A stretch of 7,416 bases of DNA, taken from contig CATYEA010000091.1 in NCBI GenBank assembly GCA_958405355.1, positions 1 through 7,416 of the forward strand. Reading direction: 5' to 3'. Every line of letters starts with the position of its first letter. Position 1 is the first letter of the stretch. Source of the stretch: an uncultured Lachnospiraceae bacterium (GTDB lineage: Bacteria; Bacillota; Clostridia; Lachnospirales; Lachnospiraceae). The notes below the pieces were generated by a model. The model was given only the letters and a program-made list of their open reading frames with translations, searched no databases and was not told where the DNA came from. The position numbers and the translations under genes are program-made. This document shows, piece after piece, positions 1 through 4,818 of the stretch.

Positions 1-21
1 TTAAAATCAATATTTTTTTCG

Positions 22-100
22 GTCTACATAAAATCCTGCTTTTGTAATGCATTATGTTCTTAAAATTATGTAATTTTGTTTTTAGTCTACCATAAATCGG
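22..100. repeat. Degenerate direct repeat, two copies
   Basis: Two similar stretches lie 63 nt apart: GTCTACATAAAATC at 22-35 and GTCTACCATAAATC at 85-98. They differ by one inserted C and one missing A. Each copy is preceded by a T-rich run (13-19 and 74-83). The repeat is short and AT-rich, so chance is possible. It lies upstream of the promoter at 169-197 and could be the tail of an upstream gene's terminator region or a pair of protein-binding sites. No function is assigned. Confidence 0.3.
62..77. repeat. AT-rich perfect inverted repeat (7-2-7)
   Basis: AAAATTA (62-68) and TAATTTT (71-77) are exact reverse complements separated by TG. The two-base spacer is too short for an RNA hairpin loop without opening the stem, so a dimeric protein site is more plausible than a terminator. 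With only A/T in the arms, chance occurrence in this AT-rich leader is a real alternative. Confidence 0.3.
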
Positions 101-168
101 TTGACAATTCAATGTTTGGCTTTGAATAGATTAACTTTTGGAGAAGAACAGTTTTGAGCAGATCTGTC

Positions 169-197
169 TTGGCGCAACATGAAATCTACTATATAAT
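169..197 (+). promoter_or_regulatory. Probable sigma-A promoter of operon A
   Basis: A TTGGCG -35 box (169-174, 4/6 to consensus) is followed after exactly 17 nt by a perfect TATAAT -10 box (192-197). Transcription would start near 204, giving a leader of about 49 nt before the ATG at 253. An 8-bp palindrome CAGATCTG (159-166) sits just upstream of the -35 box and could be an operator, but it is short. No riboswitch-like fold is evident in the leader. Confidence 0.7.
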
Positions 198-252
198 AGA
201 TAATATTAGTGTTTATCAAATGTAAAATCATGACTATGAAGGAGCAGTAGAA

Positions 253-1278
253 ATGGCAGCCGAACTTTATTATTACAATCAACTAAACAAGGCGCAGCAG
301 GCGGCATATCATGCAATGAGGGCAGGGCTTTTGGCTTTAGCACCGAGTTTTCAGGTGCCGCTTTTGAGTGGTCGGGAGTTATCGGATCTTTATTTTATGC
401 TGCGCCTGGATTGTCCGGAGATTTTTTGGTCGGTAAAGTTTAAGTATCGATATTACCAGGATTCGGGAAATGCGGAAATCATACCGGAATATTTGTTTGA
501 CAAAAATAAAATCAGGGACCATCAAAAAGCGATGCGGTCAAGGGTTGAAAAGCTGGCCCGGCCGGCGATGAAGTTCAGTGAAATAGAAAAGGAGAAGTAC
601 ATACATGATTTTATTTGTCAGAACGTTCGCTATGATAAGCTGAAGAAACCTTATTCCCATGAAATTATCGGGCCATTGGGTCAGGGCGTCGGTGTCTGTG
701 AGGGAATTGCAAAGTCAGTGAAGATTCTCTGCGATGCGTTGGGGATATGGTGTATGATTGCATTGTCGGAGGCAAATCCGGAGAAGGGAATAAAGTATCG
801 TCATGCCTGGAATGTGTTGCGGATTGGTGGCCAGTATTATCATCTGGATGCCACTTTTGACAATACGCTGGGTGGCGGAGAGCGGCTGCGCTATGATTAT
901 TTTAATCTCAGTGATAAGCAGATTTTTCGGGACCATGAGCCGATTTTGTGGAAAGCTCCTATATGTGAAAATGGAGACCATTTTTATTATAAAGAGAAGA
1001 AGCTGTCCTTTACTAAAATAGAAGATGTGCGGAAACGCTCAGCCCAGGCTGTGAAGAAAGGAAAAATACTTATTTTTCATTGGCGGGGCGGATATCTGAC
1101 AAGAGAAGTGTTGATGGAACTGCTTCAAATCATGGAAGAGGAAGCTGTGAAAAAGGAACGGCATGCAAGGATTTCATTGAATTGGCCGCAGGCCGTGATG
1201 CAGGTGTCTTTTGAGAAAGATATTCAGGCTGCGCCAGTGACAATGGAAGAGGCTAACGAAGGCGAGCAGGAAAGCTAG
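253..1278 (+). CDS. Transglutaminase-like domain protein, cytoplasmic
   Basis: This 341-residue protein has a transglutaminase/protease-like core. Seen directly: a helix with EKYIHDFICQNVRYD (113-127 region), then GVCEG with the candidate nucleophile Cys149, RHAWNVL with His184, and YHLDATFD with Asp199. That is the Cys-His-Asp order and spacing expected of the family. No signal peptide or membrane segment is visible, so it probably acts in the cytoplasm. About 90 residues at the N-terminus (starting YYYNQLNKAQQAAYHAM) and about 90 at the C-terminus (250-341, mixed helix/strand, acidic tail) flank the core and are not recognised. The start is fixed by AAGGAG (239-244), 8 nt before the ATG. 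The HAD gene follows after 37 nt and is probably co-transcribed. Family members may be peptidases, amidases or cross-linking enzymes; the substrate is unknown. Confidence 0.88.
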   Translation: MAAELYYYNQLNKAQQAAYHAMRAGLLALAPSFQVPLLSGRELSDLYFMLRLDCPEIFWSVKFKYRYYQDSGNAEIIPEYLFDKNKIRDHQKAMRSRVEKLARPAMKFSEIEKEKYIHDFICQNVRYDKLKKPYSHEIIGPLGQGVGVCEGIAKSVKILCDALGIWCMIALSEANPEKGIKYRHAWNVLRIGGQYYHLDATFDNTLGGGERLRYDYFNLSDKQIFRDHEPILWKAPICENGDHFYYKEKKLSFTKIEDVRKRSAQAVKKGKILIFHWRGGYLTREVLMELLQIMEEEAVKKERHARISLNWPQAVMQVSFEKDIQAAPVTMEEANEGEQES

Positions 1279-1315
1279 CCGGAGCAGTGATACGAATAGA
1301 TAGGATGTGACAAGA

Positions 1316-2104
1316 ATGGCTAAAAGAAAGGCTGTATTTTTTGATATAGATGGAACGATATGGAATATGAAAAATGAAATCCCGGAGAGTACGATTCAGG
1401 CGATTCGGGGACTGCGTAAAAATGGACATTTAGCATTTTTGTGCAGTGGACGGAGTCGGGCATTTATACAGGAACCAAAGTTGTTTGATATTGGCTTTGA
1501 CGGTGTAGTTTCCGGCTGTGGTACGATGATCGAATATGGTGGCCAGACAGTTTTTTATAAGGAACTGGATGTGGAACTGGTGGAGTATACACTTCATACG
1601 GTCAGAAAATGTGGCATGCGTCCGATACTGGAGGGGCGTGAGTATCTCTATATGGATGATAAGGAGTTTGAAGAAGACAACTACGGAAAGAAGCTGAAGG
1701 CGGAACTGGGTGACAGGCTTTTAACCATTGCCGGAGAATGGGGACGATGGGAAGTATCTAAATTATCCTGTGCAACAGAAGATTCTGACAGGGAAAAGTG
1801 TCTTTCTGAGTTGGAGGCATATTATGATTTTATGATACATGATGTTCCGGTGGTCGAGTTTGTTCCGAAAGGGTTTCATAAAGGAACGGGAATTGCTAAA
1901 GTCTGCGAAATGTTAAAGATGGATATTTCGGATACATTTGCTTTCGGAGACAGTGCCAATGATATTGGCATGATTCAGGATGCGGGCATTGGTGTAGCCA
2001 TGGGTAATGGTTCGGATGCGGTTAAAAGTGCTGCCGATTACGTGACAACATCGATGATGGAAGATGGTATATGGAATGCCTGCAGGTATTTTGAATTGAT
2101 TTGA
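1316..2104 (+). CDS. Cof-type HAD family hydrolase (phosphatase)
   Basis: This 262-residue protein is a haloacid dehalogenase-superfamily phosphatase of the Cof (type IIB cap) group, which usually dephosphorylates sugar phosphates, nucleotides or cofactor intermediates in the cytosol. All four motifs are visible: motif I FFDIDGT (nucleophile Asp10, acid/base Asp12), motif II CSGRS (Ser44), motif III with Lys189 in GFHKGTG, and motif IV GDSANDIGM (Asp212, Asp216) binding Mg2+. Residues of about 75-180 form the cap, which sets substrate choice. An in-frame GTG at 1307 would add three residues, but AGGA (1302-1305) sits 10 nt before the ATG at 1316 and only 1 nt before that GTG, so the ATG is preferred. 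It is the last gene of operon A, and its stop is followed within 10 nt by a terminator. The exact substrate cannot be read from sequence. Confidence 0.9.
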   Translation: MAKRKAVFFDIDGTIWNMKNEIPESTIQAIRGLRKNGHLAFLCSGRSRAFIQEPKLFDIGFDGVVSGCGTMIEYGGQTVFYKELDVELVEYTLHTVRKCGMRPILEGREYLYMDDKEFEEDNYGKKLKAELGDRLLTIAGEWGRWEVSKLSCATEDSDREKCLSELEAYYDFMIHDVPVVEFVPKGFHKGTGIAKVCEMLKMDISDTFAFGDSANDIGMIQDAGIGVAMGNGSDAVKSAADYVTTSMMEDGIWNACRYFELI

Positions 2105-2113
2105 GAATTTGAA

Positions 2114-2144
2114 AAGGCCAGTAAATTTACTGGCCTTGTTTTTT
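2114..2144 (+). terminator. Rho-independent terminator after the HAD gene
   Basis: The sequence 2114-2137 is a perfect 24-nt palindrome: the left arm AAGGCCAGTAAA pairs with the right arm TTTACTGGCCTT. It is followed by G and six T residues (2139-2144). In RNA the central A/U pairs would open to form a loop, leaving a GC-containing stem of about 9-10 bp. It starts 10 nt after the HAD stop codon and separates operon A from the promoter at 2187. On the opposite strand only four T follow the stem, so it is mainly a + strand terminator. Confidence 0.93.
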
Positions 2145-2162
2145 GCGAAAAAGATAAAATAA

Positions 2163-2179
2163 TTAATGATAAACATTAA
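2163..2179. promoter_or_regulatory. Inverted repeat upstream of operon B promoter (possible operator)
   Basis: TTAATG (2163-2168) and CATTAA (2174-2179) are exact inverted copies separated by ATAAA. The element ends 7 nt before the -35 box of the promoter at 2187-2215, a position suited to regulator binding. The operon's own Cro/C1-type regulator would be the obvious candidate ligand, but this is inference and the arms are short and AT-rich. Confidence 0.3.
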
Positions 2180-2186
2180 ATATTAG

Positions 2187-2215
2187 TTGACAATCATAAA
2201 TCCAAAGCATATAAT
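2187..2215 (+). promoter_or_regulatory. Perfect-consensus sigma-A promoter of operon B
   Basis: TTGACA (2187-2192) and TATAAT (2210-2215) are both exact consensus hexamers with the ideal 17-nt spacer. Transcription should start near 2222, leaving a leader of only about 20 nt. This excludes the in-frame TTG at 2221 as the start of the next gene. Such a strong promoter in front of a regulator gene suggests it is held down by a repressor, possibly the operon's own HTH protein. Confidence 0.9.
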
Positions 2216-2241
2216 CTGAATTGAGAAAGGTGGTATGCTTG

Positions 2242-2853
2242 ATGTTTAATTCTTCCAGAAATGTTTTGAAGGCGCGTTGTGATAATTTGAGTGTTGTAGT
2301 AAAGTTGATTTTTTGGATATATGTCATATATCTTATTATTTTTCTGGGAATTGGTGTATGGATGCTTTTTCAGTCCCAGGGGAATTTTGAAATTAATCTT
2401 TTAGATACGGGAAATGGTGTGGCTGGCTATGGTTTCTTTAAGGGAAATATGGAGGTTGATTTCACAAGAAATTTGTTAAATGAAAAAGCAATGGAAAGTC
2501 CTAAAATCGTATATCTGACCGGATATTTTGGGGGATTTGTGATTAAGTTGATCACACTGGCTATTTTGTGGAATATAAAGAATATATTTAAGAGAATCGA
2601 TGAAGATTATAGTCCGTTTATAAAGCAATGCTGTAAATCCATTTTTTCTATCGGGGTATTGGTCATTGTTTCGGCCGTTGTCAAATCGGTGTTGGTGCCA
2701 ACCGTCCTCGGCATTGCCGGATATTTTAACGCTTCCAGTGGATCGGCTTCCGGTTTTTGGTATAGTTTAATTATGGGCGGTATAATCATTTGTCTTTCTT
2801 ATATTTTTGAATACGGAATGTCGCTTCAGATTGAGTCGGATGAAACGTTGTAA
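2242..2853 (+). CDS. DUF2975 family four-helix membrane protein
   Basis: This 203-residue integral membrane protein is recognised as a DUF2975 member by architecture and by its C-terminal pattern YGMSLQIESDETL, which resembles the family's hydrophilic tail (basic/acidic ending in an E-D/S-D-x-T motif). The cytoplasmic stretch KRIDEDYSPF (117-126) between helices 2 and 3 also fits. Four hydrophobic segments are visible at about 20-43, 91-111, 134-158 and 174-193, with an extracytoplasmic loop of about 45 residues between the first two. The start ATG is supported by AAAGGTGG (2226-2233), 8 nt upstream, and by the promoter position. An upstream in-frame TTG at 2221 would lie at the transcription start. 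Family members are typically encoded beside a small Cro/C1 regulator, as here (11-nt gap). Molecular function is unknown; a role as membrane partner or sensor for the regulator is inference. Confidence 0.85.
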   Translation: MFNSSRNVLKARCDNLSVVVKLIFWIYVIYLIIFLGIGVWMLFQSQGNFEINLLDTGNGVAGYGFFKGNMEVDFTRNLLNEKAMESPKIVYLTGYFGGFVIKLITLAILWNIKNIFKRIDEDYSPFIKQCCKSIFSIGVLVIVSAVVKSVLVPTVLGIAGYFNASSGSASGFWYSLIMGGIIICLSYIFEYGMSLQIESDETL

Positions 2854-2864
2854 GGGGTGATAAG

Positions 2865-3098
2865 ATGGCTATTATATTGCGATTAGACCGGGTGATGGCC
2901 GACCGGAAAATGTCGTTAAAGGAATTATCGGAAAAGGTCGGCGTTGCCAATGTGAATTTGTCGAAGATGAAAACCGGAAAGATTAGTGCCATCCGTTTTT
3001 CGACCCTGAATGCCATATGTGATGTTTTGGATTGTCAGCCCGGAGATATTCTGGAGTTTCAGCGGGATGAGGATATGGAAAGCGGGGAAAAACTATGA
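2865..3098 (+). CDS. Small Cro/C1-type HTH transcriptional regulator (YozG-like)
   Basis: This 77-residue protein is almost entirely one DNA-binding domain. The helix-turn-helix covers about residues 16-40 (MSLKELSEKVGVANVNLSKMKTG in two parts), followed by IRFSTLNAICDVLDCQPGDILEF (43-65), the typical ending of this compact XRE subgroup. There is no ligand-binding or dimerisation domain beyond it, only a short acidic tail. The Shine-Dalgarno AAGGGGTGA (2852-2860) overlaps the stop codon of the DUF2975 gene, indicating translational coupling. Its own stop overlaps the hydrolase start as ATGA. Members of this subgroup usually travel with DUF2975 proteins. Autoregulation of the promoter at 2187 is likely but inferred. 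The target genes are unknown. Confidence 0.92.
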   Translation: MAIILRLDRVMADRKMSLKELSEKVGVANVNLSKMKTGKISAIRFSTLNAICDVLDCQPGDILEFQRDEDMESGEKL

Positions 3099-4021
3099 AA
3101 AAAGAGGAATTTTATTATCCTTCGGCCGATGGAAAGACGCGTATCCATGGGATGGCCTGGTTGCCGGAGGGGGAACCTGTGGGAGTCATACAGATTGCCC
3201 ATGGTGTGACGGAATATATCGGAAGGTATGAGGCTTTTGCCGAATATTTTACAGATAGAGGCTTTGTTGTTGCAGGAAATGACCATTTAGGGCATGGCGA
3301 ATCTGTGGCGGAGGGCGCCGAACCGATGTACTTCGGGCCGGAAGGAAGCTGGTACTGGGCCGTAAAAGACATTCGTACATGCAGGCGCCTGATGGGCAAA
3401 AGATATCCGAAGCTTCCTTATTGTATGCTTGGGTTTTCCCTTGGCTCTTTTCTTGTAAGGACTTATTTGATTGATTATCCGGGAACGGTAGATGGGGTGA
3501 TTTTGGCAGGAACAGGACAGATTCCCCATTCGCAGATTGCTTTTGCGAAAATGATTGTAAAGCGTGAAGCGGGAAAATTCGGGGAAGACCACACAAGTCC
3601 GCTGATTAAAAAATTGACTTTTGAAAGTTATAATAAAATGTTTGCGCCGAACCGGACAGATTATGACTGGCTTTGCGCCAGTGAGCAAAGTTTAGATGCT
3701 TACATAGCAGATTCGCGCCGGGGAGAAAATTATTCTGCCGGATTGTTCCGGGAATTGCTCAGTGGAATGGATTATTCTGTGAATATGAAAAATATCCGAA
3801 AAATGAAAAAGGAAACGCCGGTTTACTTTATTTCCGGGGATAAGGACCCGGTGGGCGACTGCGGCAAGGGTGTAAGGCGGGCCTGTCAGGCCTTTCAAAA
3901 AGCGGGGTGTCGGGATATTGAACTAAAGTTGTATCCGGGACTGCGGCATGATATTTTGCATGAGGATTGTCATGAGAAAATTCAGGAAGATATTTACCTA
4001 TGGCTGCATAGATGGGTGTAA
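3095..4021 (+). CDS. Alpha/beta hydrolase, monoacylglycerol lipase-like
   Basis: This 308-residue protein belongs to the serine-hydrolase group that includes monoacylglycerol lipases and lysophospholipases (Hydrolase_4 type). Seen: the oxyanion-side HG at 36-37, the family block NDHLGHGES (62-70), the nucleophile elbow GFSLGS with Ser115, the acid Asp251 in SGDKDPVG, and the catalytic His285 in LRHDILHE. The lid region is roughly 140-235. Length is normal and the triad complete, so it should be active. No signal peptide is visible, so a cytoplasmic or inner-membrane-surface location is likely. The ATG overlaps the regulator's TGA (ATGA), and a weak GGGG (3084-3087) lies 7 nt upstream, which points to coupled translation. 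The likely substrates are acylglycerols or other short acyl esters. Placement with DUF2975 and its regulator hints at a role in membrane lipid turnover, but this is inference. Confidence 0.9.
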   Translation: MKKEEFYYPSADGKTRIHGMAWLPEGEPVGVIQIAHGVTEYIGRYEAFAEYFTDRGFVVAGNDHLGHGESVAEGAEPMYFGPEGSWYWAVKDIRTCRRLMGKRYPKLPYCMLGFSLGSFLVRTYLIDYPGTVDGVILAGTGQIPHSQIAFAKMIVKREAGKFGEDHTSPLIKKLTFESYNKMFAPNRTDYDWLCASEQSLDAYIADSRRGENYSAGLFRELLSGMDYSVNMKNIRKMKKETPVYFISGDKDPVGDCGKGVRRACQAFQKAGCRDIELKLYPGLRHDILHEDCHEKIQEDIYLWLHRWV

Positions 4022-4035
4022 GTAGGTGTTAATCG

Positions 4036-4051
4036 GTGACAATTTTGTCAC
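4036..4051. promoter_or_regulatory. Palindromic operator upstream of ABC transporter (BceR-like box)
   Basis: GTGACAA (4036-4042) and TTGTCAC (4045-4051) are exact inverted copies around TT. The core reads TGACA-N4-TGTCA, which closely resembles the TGACA-N4-TGT(A/C)A boxes known, from memory, for BceR/PsdR-type response regulators that induce peptide-antibiotic ABC transporters. It is centred about 53 bp upstream of the expected transcription start of the transporter operon, suiting an activator. The 2-nt centre makes a useful RNA hairpin unlikely, and no T-run follows, so it is not a terminator. The regulator is not in this window. Confidence 0.6.
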
Positions 4052-4084
4052 GAAAGGATTCACGGAAGAGTCATGTTGCTCATT

Positions 4085-4090
4085 TATACT
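4085..4090 (+). promoter_or_regulatory. Probable -10 box of the ABC transporter promoter, -35 weak
   Basis: TATACT (4085-4090) matches the -10 consensus at 5 of 6 positions. No good -35 box is found at 16-18 nt (4061-4068 reads CACGGAAG). The best hexamer, TTCACG (4059-4064), is 20 nt away, longer than ideal. A good -10 with a poor -35 behind a palindrome is the expected form of an activator-dependent promoter. The leader would be about 20 nt. Confidence 0.55.
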
Positions 4091-4116
4091 AGAAGAAAAA
4101 TAAGGAGGAATGTGAC

Positions 4117-4818
4117 GTGGAAATACTTAGATGTGAAAATTTGACAAAGATATATGGGGAAGGCAACACGGCCATCAAAGCGTTGGATGATGTGTCATTT
4201 TCGGTGGAAAAGGGCGAATTTGTTTCCATCGTTGGGCCGTCGGGCAGTGGGAAGTCGACGCTTTTACATGTTCTCGGAGGTGTGGATAAGCCGACGTCAG
4301 GGAAGGTGTTTATCAATGGAACGGATATTCATGGATTAAGCGAAGATAAGCTGGCAATTTTTAGGCGGCGCCAGATTGGATTAATTTATCAGTTTTACAA
4401 TCTTCTTCCGGTATTGAATGTGGATGAAAATATTGTGCTTCCTCATCTGTTAGACGGACGGAAAATGGATAAGGAGCGGCTGGACGATATAGTTGAACGG
4501 ATGGGCTTAACAGATAGGAGAAATAATCTGCCGAGCCAGTTATCCGGCGGCCAGCAGCAGCGGGTGTCCATCGGTCGGGCCTTATTTAATCATCCGACCA
4601 TTGTCCTGGCCGATGAACCGACAGGGAATCTGGACCGAAGTACAGGCGCGGAGATCATTCGTCTTTTAAAAGAGTCGAATCGGAGCCAGAAACAGACGCT
4701 TTTGCTCATTACCCATGACGAGCGTATTGCCCTCCAAGCGGATCGGATGCTCTGTATTGAAGATGGGAAAATTACCAGAGACGAGCGGATTCGTGTGCTG
4801 GGAGGTGGGGCCGTATGA
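4117..4818 (+). CDS. ABC transporter ATP-binding protein (MacB/LolD/BceA type)
   Basis: This 233-residue ATPase subunit energises the FtsX-type permease encoded next. All nucleotide-binding motifs are intact: Walker A GPSGSGKST (40-48), Q-loop Gln92 in YQFYNLLP, signature LSGGQQQR (142-149), Walker B IVLADEP (162-168, catalytic Glu167) followed by TGNLD, and the switch His200 in ITHDE. The LSGGQQQR signature and DEPTGNLD block are typical of the MacB/LolD/BceA subfamily, which performs mechanotransmission, efflux or lipoprotein release rather than import. The GTG start is fixed by AAGGAGG (4102-4108), 8 nt upstream. An ATG at 4110 is followed directly by TGA and is too close to that site. The stop overlaps the permease start as ATGA, so the two are translationally coupled. 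The substrate is undetermined; peptide antibiotics are a possibility given the upstream box. Confidence 0.95.
   Translation: MEILRCENLTKIYGEGNTAIKALDDVSFSVEKGEFVSIVGPSGSGKSTLLHVLGGVDKPTSGKVFINGTDIHGLSEDKLAIFRRRQIGLIYQFYNLLPVLNVDENIVLPHLLDGRKMDKERLDDIVERMGLTDRRNNLPSQLSGGQQQRVSIGRALFNHPTIVLADEPTGNLDRSTGAEIIRLLKESNRSQKQTLLLITHDERIALQADRMLCIEDGKITRDERIRVLGGGAV

Noticed and set aside
101..132. A second promoter starting at TTGACA (101-106)
   Set aside because: The -35 is perfect, but the hexamers 15-18 nt downstream (TTGAAT, TGAATA, GAATAG, AATAGA) match the -10 consensus poorly, and a far better -10/-35 pair exists at 169-197.
1307..1315. GTG at 1307 as the start of the HAD gene
   Set aside because: The only nearby purine-rich site is 1 nt away, too close; the same site is well placed for ATG 1316, and the HAD motif I normally lies near the N-terminus.
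2221..2241. TTG at 2221 as the start of the DUF2975 gene
   Set aside because: It coincides with the expected transcription start of the consensus promoter and has no ribosome site, whereas ATG 2242 has AAAGGTGG 8 nt upstream.
3249..3688. Minus-strand open frames opposite the alpha/beta hydrolase
   Set aside because: They are opposite a complete, motif-verified enzyme, have no ribosome site or recognisable domain, and arise from the codon bias of the real gene.
4036..4051. The palindrome as a terminator of the hydrolase operon
   Set aside because: The two-base centre gives a poor hairpin, the stem is short and AT-rich, and no T-run follows. Operon B may therefore read through into the ABC transporter genes.
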